Shown here in pieces: positions 38,048 through 46,534 of a DNA stretch of 48,315 nt. Both the position numbers and the translations under genes were made by a program. The stretch covers positions 1-48,315 of the forward strand of contig DUPV01000058.1 in the NCBI GenBank assembly GCA_012838135.1, in the 5' to 3' direction. Every line of letters starts with the position of its first letter. Position 1 is the first letter of the stretch. Under the pieces are notes generated by a model. It worked only from the letters and a program-made list of their open reading frames with translations, ran no database searches and was not told where the DNA came from. This DNA is from Clostridiaceae bacterium. Its GTDB lineage: Bacteria; Bacillota; Clostridia; Saccharofermentanales; DTU023.

Positions 38048-39259
38048 TCAAGTACGATAATCACCATTGATTTTCACGTAATCATAGGTTAAATCGCAAC
38101 CCCAAGCAATAGCAGAATCTGCCCCTTGGTTTAGGGTGATTAAAATTGTAATATTTTCTTCCAACAAAATTTCCTTTGCCAGTTCCTCGGAAAAATCTAC
38201 ACCCATTCCGTTTTCACAAACAACAATTTCTCCTTGCTTTGATTTCAAAGCAATTTGGATATCGGATAAATCAACTTCTGCTCCACTATTACCAACAGCT
38301 GAAAGTATTCTGCCCCAATTGGCATCTGCACCAAAAAATGCGGCTTTGACTAAAGAAGAACTGATTACACTTTTTGCAATTTTTCGCGCATCAGTTTTTG
38401 AAGTGGCACCGGTCACTATACATTCCAATAATTTTGTAGCACCTTCACCGTCAGCAGCAATCATTTTGCTGAAATATACAGTGACTGAATTTAAGGCTTG
38501 AGTAAAGATTTTGTATTCAGGACCTTCATCAACAATTTTTTGATTTCCGGCTAAACCGTTAGCCAATATACAAACCATATCATTAGTTGAGGTATCGCCA
38601 TCAACACTGACCATATTAAAAGTATCTTCAACATCGGTTGATAATGCTTTTTGCAACATTTTTGAACTGATAGCACAATCAGTCGTAATGAATACCAGCA
38701 TGGTTCCCATATTAGGATGAATCATACCTGAACCCTTGGCTATACCGCCGATTTTACACTCAATACCATTGATTTCAAAGCTGACGGCAATTTCTTTGAG
38801 CTTGAGATCAGTTGTCATTATAGCTTCAGCAGCTAAATGTGATTTATTACCTAAATCAGCAATTAATTTGGGTAAGTTCTCACTAAACGGTTTTAGCGGA
38901 AGACGTTGACCGATTACTCCGGTAGAAGCAACGATAATATCTTGTGGTTTGATCAGTAATTGATCAGCTAATAATTGACAAGTTTGTCGTGCTATCACTT
39001 CACCGTCCGAGGTACAAGCGTTTGCATTTCCACTATTACAGATTATTGCTCTGGCTTTACCGTCAGATAAATTTTCTTGAGTTAAATATAAAGGTGCCGC
39101 TTTTACTTGGTTTTTTGTATATACTGCTGCCGCTTCCGCTTCAACTTCACTAACAATTAAAGCCAAATCCAATTTACTGCTATTGTTTCTGATTCCTGCA
39201 TGAATTCCCGAAGCCGTGAAACCTTGTGCGGCACAAACGCCTTGATCAATAATTTTCAT
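38048..39259 (-). CDS. argJ: Bifunctional ornithine acetyltransferase / N-acetylglutamate synthase
   Basis: 403 residues. N-terminal GFTASGIHAGIR, then NSGNANACTS, the self-cleavage region GSGMIHPNMGTML with the nucleophile Thr (most family members have HPNMATML), and a conserved GADANWGRIL near 310. It recycles the acetyl group from acetylornithine to glutamate. AAGGAAA upstream of the ATG. It follows argC. Confidence 0.96.
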   Translation of the reverse strand: MKIIDQGVCAAQGFTASGIHAGIRNNSSKLDLALIVSEVEAEAAAVYTKNQVKAAPLYLTQENLSDGKARAIICNSGNANACTSDGEVIARQTCQLLADQLLIKPQDIIVASTGVIGQRLPLKPFSENLPKLIADLGNKSHLAAEAIMTTDLKLKEIAVSFEINGIECKIGGIAKGSGMIHPNMGTMLVFITTDCAISSKMLQKALSTDVEDTFNMVSVDGDTSTNDMVCILANGLAGNQKIVDEGPEYKIFTQALNSVTVYFSKMIAADGEGATKLLECIVTGATSKTDARKIAKSVISSSLVKAAFFGADANWGRILSAVGNSGAEVDLSDIQIALKSKQGEIVVCENGMGVDFSEELAKEILLEENITILITLNQGADSAIAWGCDLTYDYVKINGDYRT

Positions 39260-39402
39260 TTTATTTCCTTTTCTTTATAATTCTTCTAACTTCCATGTTT
39301 ATAAATTTATAATTTATTCTAATTCCAACTTAGATTTTATTCTTTATGCGCAAATTTTTATTTTAAATATTAAAATTATGTTTTTATTCTTACATTTTAT
39401 TG

Positions 39403-40335
39403 CTAGATTTCTAAACCATATGTTTCTTCTTTGCCCAAAATTATATTCAGACATTGAATTGCCGCACCCGATGCACCTTTGCCAAGATTATCATAAACAC
39501 TCAGCAGCAAAATCCTATCTTCATTACCCGCTACAGATATTTGCATACTATCCATGCCTTGAAGTTTATTTGTTGCAATAAAACCGTTTACATCCAAAGA
39601 ATCAATATAAGAAACAATCGGACCCTGATATTTTTGTTTAAGAACTTGAACAACATCCTGAACCGTTTTGCCCGAAGTTAATTGTTCTTTAAAAAGCGGT
39701 ACAGTTACTTGCATACCACTATAAAATCCGGAAACTATCGGACTGAAATGTGGCAGGTGCTCCAGTTGGGAGATTATTTTAACCTCGATCAAATGTTTAT
39801 GATTTTGTCCCAAAGCATATTGTCTCGGGGAATTGAGTGACTTATCTCTGTCAGGATCTTCGTATTCAGCAATCATCATTTTGCCGCCCCCGCTATAACC
39901 GGTTAAAGAATGAAAACTCAAATATGCTGATTTAGGCAAAATCCCTGATTCAACCAACGGATAAATTAAAGCAATAAATCCCGATGCATGACAGCCCGGA
40001 ACACTGATTCTCTTGGAATTAATAATGCTTTCCCGATGTTGATCAGACAGTTCCGGAAAACCATAAGCCCAACCCGGATTTGTGCGATGAGCGGTTGATG
40101 TATCCAAAACGATTGTTTCGGGATTATCAAGTAAAGTTACTGCTTCTCTCGCAGCTTGATCCGGCAGACAGAGAAAGACAATATCCGATTGATTCATTGC
40201 TCTTTTTCTGGCAGCAGTATCTTTTCTTTCTGCTTCACTCAAGGTTATCAGTTCAACATCGGAATATTTGCTCAACCTTTGATATATTCTCAATCCTGTA
40301 GTTCCGGCTTTCCCATCGATAAATATCTTAGTCAT
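39403..40335 (-). CDS. argC: N-acetyl-gamma-glutamyl-phosphate reductase, type 2
   Basis: 310 residues from the ATG at 40335 (GGGAGAT just upstream); a longer frame to 40410 has no ribosome binding site. Type-2 signs are the start MTKIFIDGKAGTTGLRI, the short length and the catalytic Cys in VPGCHASGF. LTGYSGGGKMM follows. It reduces acetylglutamyl phosphate. First gene of the arg operon. Confidence 0.95.
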   Translation of the reverse strand: MTKIFIDGKAGTTGLRIYQRLSKYSDVELITLSEAERKDTAARKRAMNQSDIVFLCLPDQAAREAVTLLDNPETIVLDTSTAHRTNPGWAYGFPELSDQHRESIINSKRISVPGCHASGFIALIYPLVESGILPKSAYLSFHSLTGYSGGGKMMIAEYEDPDRDKSLNSPRQYALGQNHKHLIEVKIISQLEHLPHFSPIVSGFYSGMQVTVPLFKEQLTSGKTVQDVVQVLKQKYQGPIVSYIDSLDVNGFIATNKLQGMDSMQISVAGNEDRILLLSVYDNLGKGASGAAIQCLNIILGKEETYGLEI

Positions 40336-40393
40336 AGATCTCCCATATAAGAATAATTTTATTTTTAAATCAAGTTTATTAAAAACGTTTAAT

Positions 40394-40423
40394 ATCATAG
40401 CACATTCCATTCGTATCAGTCAT
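40394..40423 (-). promoter_or_regulatory. arg operon promoter (extended -10)
   Basis: The minus strand has ATGACT (40418-40423), an 18-base spacer ending TGC, and TATGAT (40394-40399). The TGN extension strengthens the -10. The leader is about 50 nt. A second, weaker candidate (TTTATT, 16 bases, TATACA) overlaps the ARG box further upstream. Confidence 0.55.
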
Positions 40424-40474
40424 AAATTTAATTTCTTATTTATATAATAGTGTAATTGTATAATTATTAATTAA

Positions 40475-40492
40475 GATGAATAAATATTCTAT
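40475..40492. promoter_or_regulatory. Candidate ARG box (ArgR/AhrC site)
   Basis: GATGAATAAATATTCTAT matches the ARG box pattern TNTGAATWWWWATTCANW with two mismatches. It lies about 90-105 bp upstream of the proposed argC start site, where ArgR would be expected to repress. Confidence 0.5.
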
Positions 40493-40585
40493 ATTAAACT
40501 AAAATAATAATCTAAGAACAAATGATTTTCAGTGCATTTTAACTAATTTAAGTTCCTAATTTCTTGTTTTAATATGTAAAAATCC

Positions 40586-40614
40586 TTGCAATAATCCAAT
40601 AATTTGATTATTAT
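40586..40614 (+). promoter_or_regulatory. Promoter of tRNA-Leu(CAG)
   Basis: TTGCAA (40586-40591), 17-base spacer, TATTAT (40609-40614); start near 40621, 12 nt before the tRNA. Confidence 0.7.
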
Positions 40615-40632
40615 TAAGTTTGCTAAACTTAT

Positions 40633-40719
40633 GCGGAAGTGGCGGAATAGGCAGACGCGCTAGCTTCAGGTGCTAGTGATCGCAAGATCGTGCAGGTTCA
40701 AGTCCTGTTTTCCGCACCA
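40633..40719 (+). tRNA. tRNA-Leu (anticodon CAG)
   Basis: 87-nt class II tRNA with encoded CCA. Acceptor GCGGAAG pairs with TTTCCGC. The anticodon arm is CTAGC-TTCAGGT-GCTAG (CAG). It decodes CTG. It is the last feature before the composition of the window changes. Confidence 0.95.
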
Positions 40720-40726
40720 AACCAAT

Positions 40727-40771
40727 ATAATCCGAACCAAATCTTCACTATGGGAGATAGATTCGGATTAT
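40727..40771 (+). terminator. Terminator of tRNA-Leu(CAG)
   Basis: ATAATCCGAA and TTCGGATTAT form a 10-bp stem with an inner AATCT/AGAT pairing, followed by TTGTTTATT. It lies eight bases after the tRNA. Confidence 0.75.
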
Positions 40772-41306
40772 TTGTTTATTGCAAGCGTTTTGAAGATACT
40801 CATTTTCGTAATTGAGTGGTAAATCGTCCGGAGTCAAAACCCCGTGACCCCACGGAAACTGAAACGGGGTGTCCGTGATGTCGCAGATTAGGATTCGGGA
40901 AGCTACCAAGATAGTGCGCGAAGCAGTCATGTTTAATACGAAACAACAAATTGAGAAAGAAACTTTTGACTATGAGAAAACTACTTCCCTGTGCTCTCGC
41001 TTTCCTGCTTAGTGCGTCATGGATTCAGTCATGCCATTGCCACAAATCATTTTCTAGCATTATTGTATATCCAAAGATCTTATTGGTTTGATGCCAAGAA
41101 TTCCAGAAATCCTTCTGTTCAATTTAAAGGATTTCCAAGCACAGCTGGTGTCTAATCTATAGGATGCATTTTAGTGTAGTTTTATTAAGAAAAAATAAGG
41201 TACAACGCCAGATGTAGAAAACTTGAAAGGAATTTGAAAAATACTTAAGTCCTGCCAATAATTCACAGCTCATTTTCGTCATAGTTAATGAAAGGAGAAA
41301 TAAAGC
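40772..41306. other. Gene-poor segment of foreign-looking composition
   Basis: 535 nt without a recognisable gene. It is locally GC-richer (40830-40930) than the arg operon side. An inverted repeat (ACCCCGT...ACGGGGT, near 40840-40870) is visible. One short frame (40878-41012, plus, ATG after GGGGTG, 44 residues beginning MSQIRIREATKIVREAV) could be a gene remnant. A minus frame at 40748-40930 overlaps it and matches nothing I know. It could be a decayed mobile element or an assembly joint. Confidence 0.4.
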
Positions 41307-41828
41307 ATGGATAATGAAAGCTTGAGAAACAAACTTATAGCTTTACAAAGTGGCGATAAGATAGCATTTGAAGATATCTACAACCACCTAAAGACGCCGA
41401 TGTATACGATTATCTTGCGAATTACGCGGGACAGGTCGTTATCAGAGGACATATTACAGGAAGTTTTCTTCAAATTGTATAAGTCGCCGCCTAAGCCCAC
41501 GATCAGGAAGCCTCGTGCATATTTATTCCAGATGGCGCGCAATTTGGCAATTGATCATGTGCGGAAGCTTCCGCAGTATGCTAATTGGGATAGTGTTGAG
41601 AACACTGTGCATCTTCCGCTTGACGACTTTTCTACAAAAATGGATATTGATCATGCCATGAAGACCCTGCCTTTGCGGGAATGTCAAATAGTGTCCTTAC
41701 ATATTAATGGCGGACTGAAATTTCGGGAAATTTCCGATATGATGGACATTCCGTTGGGAACAGTTCTTTGGAGATACCAGAAAGCGATTACGCAATTACG
41801 ATCTATTTTATCCGGAGGTGTAACATGA
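41307..41828 (+). CDS. ECF-type RNA polymerase sigma factor
   Basis: 173 residues. Region 2 (about 20-85) includes DIYNHLKTPMYTIILRITRD, SEDILQEVFFKLY and FQMARNLAIDHVRK. Region 4 (about 112-165) includes LPLRECQIVSLHINGGLKFREIS and a helix-turn-helix ending in GTVLWRYQKAITQL. No regions 1 or 3. It should direct RNA polymerase to a small regulon in response to an envelope signal. AAAGGAG lies eight bases before the ATG. The stop codon overlaps the next start (ATGA). Arginine codons are mostly CGN, unlike the block to its right. Confidence 0.9.
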   Translation: MDNESLRNKLIALQSGDKIAFEDIYNHLKTPMYTIILRITRDRSLSEDILQEVFFKLYKSPPKPTIRKPRAYLFQMARNLAIDHVRKLPQYANWDSVENTVHLPLDDFSTKMDIDHAMKTLPLRECQIVSLHINGGLKFREISDMMDIPLGTVLWRYQKAITQLRSILSGGVT

Positions 41829-42667
41829 AAAAAATAATAGCTTTTGTAATAGCACTCATGTGTATTTTATCTCTTTCCATAACGGTGTTGGCAACTGATT
41901 CAAGCAGCAATTCAGAGTTTGTTGTACAGGGATCATCGCTCAATCATGTTACTTATGAAAACATCGTAGCCCTGTATGAACATTGGGAAACAAATGGTTA
42001 TCCTGATTATGTCGGATTTGTATACAGCACGGACGGAAGTTCAAACAATCTTACCGTTCTTCTTGTAGAAGATGACGGTACGGCGGAGAATAAAATTCGC
42101 AGTATGCTGATAAGCGATGCCGGCCTTTCCTTTGGTAGCGCGAAATATTCATACAATGAGTTATTGGCGATTGCTGACGAAATATCCTCTGAATATTTAG
42201 AAAAGAATAATCTATTTTATGGTCTCGGAGTTGGTTGGGGAGGAGCAGGTGACGGAGCTCCCGGCTTTGGTAACAGCGGAAAAGAACCACGAGTAGTCGT
42301 AGGGGTGGATAAAAGTATTTTAACTGAGTATACGAAAAAGTTTGAAAAACTTTATGGCGACAGGGTTGTGGTATTTGAAAGCGAGGCTTTCGTGCGGGAG
42401 GACCTGCGTGATGTAACCAAGGACAAAAATACAGGTCTGTCATGGTTACTGATACCGATGATGCTTTTGGTCGTAGCCGGTATTATATTATTTAGCATTC
42501 GCACCCGTCTTATTCCGGCTATGCAAACAACGAAAGGTACTATTATCACACAGTCCGTGCCTGTAAGCAGAAAGGAAACGATAGCAGCTATTAAAAATAG
42601 CGAAGTCGAACCAAGCGACAAAGTTTTTAACTCGATTTTACGCAGGATTAGTGAAAATGACCAATAG
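41825..42667 (+). CDS. Single-pass membrane protein coupled to the ECF sigma factor (candidate anti-sigma or sensor)
   Basis: 280 residues from the ATG at 41825 (CCGGAGG upstream, ATGA overlap with the sigma gene). A signal peptide (MKKIIAFVIALMCILSLSITVLA) is followed by an extracellular domain of ~185 residues with a Gly-rich linker (GLGVGWGGAGDGAPGFGNSG), one helix (about 211-230, LLIPMMLLVVAGIILFS) and a ~50-residue basic cytoplasmic end. No zinc-type HXXXCXXC anti-sigma motif is present. Genetic coupling suggests it controls the sigma factor, with the C-terminal segment inside the cell. No known family recognised. Confidence 0.7.
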   Translation: MKKIIAFVIALMCILSLSITVLATDSSSNSEFVVQGSSLNHVTYENIVALYEHWETNGYPDYVGFVYSTDGSSNNLTVLLVEDDGTAENKIRSMLISDAGLSFGSAKYSYNELLAIADEISSEYLEKNNLFYGLGVGWGGAGDGAPGFGNSGKEPRVVVGVDKSILTEYTKKFEKLYGDRVVVFESEAFVREDLRDVTKDKNTGLSWLLIPMMLLVVAGIILFSIRTRLIPAMQTTKGTIITQSVPVSRKETIAAIKNSEVEPSDKVFNSILRRISENDQ

Positions 42668-42740
42668 GATAATCTGCGTCCTATCTAAAAATTGTTGTTT
42701 AGGCGGTTAGTATCCTACGTGCAATAAGGTAACCTATTAT

Positions 42741-42787
42741 AAACGGCGGTTCTGAAATCAAAAATCAAAGCCGCCGTTTTTCTTTTT
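42741..42787 (+). terminator. Terminator of the ECF operon
   Basis: AAACGGCGG and CCGCCGTTT form a 9-bp GC-rich stem followed by TTCTTTTTC. The loop is about 21 nt. The rest of the 42668-43076 gap holds the promoter of the next gene and no other signal I can support. Confidence 0.8.
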
Positions 42788-42943
42788 CAAAAACGGGTTT
42801 TCGGGGGGAATTGAAAGAACCGCAATAGAACAGGCAACAATCAAGTATCTCGGGAACTCAAGAATATAAATGTAAATATGCCTGACCGGCTGAATCTGTA
42901 AAAAGAAAATAAAATTCTTAAAAGGTGACAAAATATTTTCTGT

Positions 42944-42972
42944 TTGTCCTATTTCCTCTATCTTACTATAAT
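42944..42972 (+). promoter_or_regulatory. Promoter of the alcohol dehydrogenase gene
   Basis: TTGTCC (42944-42949), 17-base spacer, TATAAT (42967-42972); start near 42979, leaving a ~98-nt leader. Confidence 0.7.
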
Positions 42973-43076
42973 ATAATGACTGTCTGGGTTTTAATCTTTA
43001 AATTAAAATCAGTTTTAATTTTGTTTTAGAATATAAAAGAAGATTTACTGGCTTTTGTTAAGGAGGAGATTTAGAT

Positions 43077-44246
43077 TTGGAAGATTTTGTTTTTCAAAAC
43101 ACTGCAAAAATAATTTTTGGAAAAGAGACAGAGAAAAAAGCAGGTTCTGAGATAAAGAAATTCGGAGGAAAAAAGGTCTTGCTTCACTACGGGGGAGGAA
43201 GCATTAAAAAAACCGGTCTTTATGACAGAGTCATAAGCTCCCTCAGGGAAAACGGTCTGGACTTTATAGAGCTTGGAGGTGTTTTGCCTAATCCTTTTGT
43301 TAGTCTTGTAAGAAAGGGAATAAGGCTTTGTAAAGAAAATAAAGTAGATTTCATTCTGGCAGTTGGTGGAGGAAGCGTTATAGATTCTGCCAAAGCCATT
43401 TCAATTGGCTGTAATTATGAAGGAGATGTATGGGATTTTTTTGAAGGCAAAGCTGAGCCTGAGGCTGCCGTACCGATAGGAGTGGTACTTACAATACCTG
43501 CTGCAGGCAGCGAGTCAAGCGTAGTTACAGTCATCACAAATGAGGATCTCCTGATAAAAAGGGGATATCACAGCGACGCTCTTCTTCCAAAGTTTGCCAT
43601 ACTTAATCCGGAGCTTACAATGACTCTTCCATTGTTTCAGATAGCCTGCGGAGCTTCAGATATTATTGCTCATACTTTAGAAAGATATTTTACACCTACA
43701 AAAAACAGAGACCTTACTGACAGATTGTGCGAGGGACTGATGATGTCAGTCATAAAAAATGCAGAATTTGTTTTGTCAAAAGGAAAACCTGATTATGACA
43801 GTATGGCTGAATTGATGTGGGCAAGCACCATAGCTCATAATGGAATACTTGGAACAGGGAGAAAGGAAGACTGGGCTACGCACAAATTCGGACATGAACT
43901 GAGTGCATTATTCGGTATAACCCATGGAGCATCATTATCAATTATGTTTCCCGCATGGATGAAATATGTTTATATGAAAAATCTGGATTTGTTTGTCCAG
44001 TTTGCGGAAAGAGTATTTTCTGTTAATCCGGAAGGCTTAAAAAAAGAAAAAATAGCCTTAAAGGGAATTGAATGCCTTGAGAAATTTTATATTAAGGTAG
44101 GCCTGCCTACAAGATTATCCGAAACAGAAGTTGATTTGAGCAAAATAGATGAAATGGCTGAAAAAATAGTTTCAAGAGGCCCTGTCGGAAATCTGGTAAA
44201 AATTGAAAAAGCTGATGCAATAAAAATATACAGGCTTGCAATATAA
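43077..44246 (+). CDS. Iron-containing alcohol dehydrogenase (BdhA/YqhD type)
   Basis: 389 residues with a TTG start after AAGGAGGA. NAD(P)-binding GGGSVIDSAKAI near 97-108. Metal ligands appear in ASDIIAHTLE (Asp and His), and in THKFGHELSALFGITHGASLSI (two His). Family: group III alcohol dehydrogenases close to butanol dehydrogenase BdhA, reducing aldehydes to alcohols with NADPH or NADH. Every arginine codon I read in it is AGA or AGG, unlike the mixed CGN use on the left of the window. Confidence 0.92.
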   Translation: MEDFVFQNTAKIIFGKETEKKAGSEIKKFGGKKVLLHYGGGSIKKTGLYDRVISSLRENGLDFIELGGVLPNPFVSLVRKGIRLCKENKVDFILAVGGGSVIDSAKAISIGCNYEGDVWDFFEGKAEPEAAVPIGVVLTIPAAGSESSVVTVITNEDLLIKRGYHSDALLPKFAILNPELTMTLPLFQIACGASDIIAHTLERYFTPTKNRDLTDRLCEGLMMSVIKNAEFVLSKGKPDYDSMAELMWASTIAHNGILGTGRKEDWATHKFGHELSALFGITHGASLSIMFPAWMKYVYMKNLDLFVQFAERVFSVNPEGLKKEKIALKGIECLEKFYIKVGLPTRLSETEVDLSKIDEMAEKIVSRGPVGNLVKIEKADAIKIYRLAI

Positions 44247-44307
44247 TCAGGTACCGGCTTTGATTTCTCATTTTTATAGCAGGATCGACTAAACAATTTT
44301 AGCTGTA

Positions 44308-44336
44308 TTGTATTTTAAGATTATTTTTGATATAAG
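44308..44336 (+). promoter_or_regulatory. Promoter of tRNA-Ser(GGA)
   Basis: TTGTAT (44308-44313), 17-base spacer, TATAAG (44331-44336); start about 11 nt before the tRNA. Confidence 0.6.
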
Positions 44337-44353
44337 TATTTCTTATTATTTTA

Positions 44354-44447
44354 GGAGAGATGGCTGAGCGGCTGAAAGCGCACGATTGGAAATCGTGTAG
44401 GTGGTCTATAAACTGCCTCGAGGGTTCGAACCCCTCTCTCTCCGCCA
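44354..44447 (+). tRNA. tRNA-Ser (anticodon GGA)
   Basis: 94 nt, class II, encoded CCA. Acceptor GGAGAGA pairs with TCTCTCC. Anticodon stem CACGATT-GGA-AATCGTG. Long variable arm. The T-arm is GGGTTCGAACCCC. It decodes TCC/TCT. Confidence 0.95.
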
Positions 44448-44692
44448 GTTTTTAAAATCCGGATTTTCGTCAAAAAAAGAAGCTGGATTTTAACTAAAAG
44501 ATATCTGTGTCTCCAATGCGCCATTACTTAAATTAAAAGCATAGCCGTAATGGGGTGTTTAATATGCCGGTGACATATTTAAATCAGGGTTTGATATCTT
44601 CTTGTCTTTTTACTTTTTTAGTATTCTGCTAAAATTCAATATGGAGATTTTATTTCTATTACATAATATTTTGCTAAGGGTTTGGTGGAAAA

Positions 44693-45550
44693 TTGGCTAA
44701 GATAGCAATCGTAACCGACAGCACTTCAGATATACCTGCTGATTTATTAAAAAAATTAGACATAAACATTGTTCCTCTTACTATTTTATTTGGCAAAGAA
44801 TCTTACAAGGCAGACGGAATAGATCTTCCCATAAAAGATTTTTATATAAAATTACAGAGTTCAAAAATACTTCCGAAAACCATCCAGCCGTCACCGGGTG
44901 ATTTTATTGAAATCTATAAAAATCTTTTTGAAAAATATGATGAAATAATATCTATACATATCTCTAAAAAAATGTCCGGCACAGCTGACAGTGCAATGAT
45001 TGCAAAAAAGGAATTTAAGAATAAAAAGATAGAGATAATTGATTCCGGGCTTGTTCACATGCCTCTGGGATTTCTGGTTATTGAAGCTGCCAGTATGGCA
45101 AAAAAAGGTTATGATATACAGAGCATAATTGAAAGAATCAAACTGATTAAGCCTCAGATGAAATCCCTGTTTGTTCCGAAAACACTCGAGTATCTTCAAA
45201 AAGGAGGAAGAATAGGAAGAGCCAAATCATTGATCGCATCACTTCTTGAAATAAAGCCTATTCTTACCATAAACCTGGGAGAAGTTTCGCCTTACAAAAA
45301 CACAAGAAGGTGGAGTCAGGCAAAAGAAGAGATAATAAATTCCATGAAAATAATGCTTCCGGAACCGGAAAATCTTGTTGTCTCTGTGGGCGATCTCGAT
45401 CTTAGGGAAGATGGCGAAGAGATGGTGCAGAAGATAAAGGATCAGTTAAAACCTTCTGAAATCATGAGAGTTGATTTTGGAGTAATAGTGGGAGCTCATC
45501 TGGGTCCTGCCATCGGTATTACTTTCTATGACAGGCCACTGTTAAAATAA
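44693..45550 (+). CDS. DegV family fatty-acid-binding protein
   Basis: 285 residues with a TTG start after GGTGG. Family motifs are TDSTSDIP at the N-terminus, the HISKKMSGTADSA segment, GGRIGRAKSL and a final VGAHLGPAIGI. DegV proteins bind a fatty acid in a two-domain fold; some act as FakB in fatty acid kinase, but no fakA is next to it here. Arginine codons are all AGA/AGG. Convergent with parA. Confidence 0.92.
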   Translation: MAKIAIVTDSTSDIPADLLKKLDINIVPLTILFGKESYKADGIDLPIKDFYIKLQSSKILPKTIQPSPGDFIEIYKNLFEKYDEIISIHISKKMSGTADSAMIAKKEFKNKKIEIIDSGLVHMPLGFLVIEAASMAKKGYDIQSIIERIKLIKPQMKSLFVPKTLEYLQKGGRIGRAKSLIASLLEIKPILTINLGEVSPYKNTRRWSQAKEEIINSMKIMLPEPENLVVSVGDLDLREDGEEMVQKIKDQLKPSEIMRVDFGVIVGAHLGPAIGITFYDRPLLK

Positions 45551-45634
45551 GAAGCAATTTAATCAGAAACTTATTTTATTATATAAACCCAAGCCTATCA
45601 GGTACTGAAAAATACTTTAGAACAGAAAACAAAC

Positions 45635-46468
45635 TTAAATTTCTATATAGCTTTTTAATACTTCAATACCGAATTCTTTGTAAGCTTTTGCCCCCTTACA
45701 GCTATTATCGTGATAAAAAATGGGTTTTCCATGAGAAGATGCCTCATCAAGTCTGATATTTTTGGGGATAATGGTATTATATAATTTGCTGCTGAAATTA
45801 TTTTTTAAATCACTGTAAACACCTTCTGCAAGGCGGCTTCTTGAATACATTGTAAAAAGTACACCTTTTACTTGAAGTTTAGAGTTGAGGCTCATTTTTA
45901 TCAGATCTATTGTATTTAAAAGCTGAGCGACTCCTTCAAGAGAAAAATAGCTGCTCTGGACGGGTATAATTACGTCCTTGCATGCAGCCAGCGCATTGAT
46001 TGTCAGAAGTCCCAGAGAGGGAGGGCAGTCGATTATTATGAAATCATATTGTTCTTCAATTCTCTGAATAGCATCTTTAAGCCTGAACTCTCTTTTAAAA
46101 ACAGTTACCAGCTCTACTTCAGCACCCGCCAGCTGTCTGGTTGAAGCAATAATTTTCAAGTCAGGATACGGGGTATCAATAATTGCTTTGTTTGGATCCT
46201 CATTATAAATTATAAGGCTGTATACAGTAGTTTTTATTTCTTCCGGTATAAAACCGAATGCACTTGTAGCATTGCTCTGAGGGTCAAAATCTATCAGAAT
46301 AGTTTTATATCCCAGACTGCTAAGGAATGCAGCAAGATTCACCGCTGTCGTAGTTTTTCCGACTCCGCCTTTCTGGCTGGCAATGGCAATTATCTTATTC
46401 AGGTAGGGGTCATTTTTCTTTTTGGCTAAAGGACTTTTTTTTGTTTCTTCTTCTTCTTTTTTATTCAT
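45635..46468 (-). CDS. ParA/Soj family ATPase
   Basis: 277 residues from the ATG at 46468; a GTG two codons upstream is also possible. A basic/acidic N-terminal extension (about 1-20) precedes the deviant Walker A QKGGVGKTTTAVNLA, then LIDFDPQSNATSAFG and IIDCPPSLGLLTINAL. It is a partition-type ATPase dimerising on DNA. No parB lies next to it, so its partner is elsewhere or it serves another role. It follows the M29 peptidase gene by 67 nt and is probably in the same operon. Confidence 0.9.
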   Translation of the reverse strand: MNKKEEEETKKSPLAKKKNDPYLNKIIAIASQKGGVGKTTTAVNLAAFLSSLGYKTILIDFDPQSNATSAFGFIPEEIKTTVYSLIIYNEDPNKAIIDTPYPDLKIIASTRQLAGAEVELVTVFKREFRLKDAIQRIEEQYDFIIIDCPPSLGLLTINALAACKDVIIPVQSSYFSLEGVAQLLNTIDLIKMSLNSKLQVKGVLFTMYSRSRLAEGVYSDLKNNFSSKLYNTIIPKNIRLDEASSHGKPIFYHDNSCKGAKAYKEFGIEVLKSYIEI

Positions 46469-46534
46469 GATCACAAGAAAAATAAAAATAGTATTTTAAT
46501 ATTTTAACACCACGTACTGAAAAACTGAAATTTT

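Noticed and set aside
38136-38501. 121-residue plus-strand frame opposite argJ
   Set aside because: Antisense shadow of a well-conserved gene.
42051-42443. 130-residue minus-strand frame opposite the sigma-coupled membrane protein
   Set aside because: No ribosome binding site, composition not protein-like, and the plus-strand gene has clear signals.
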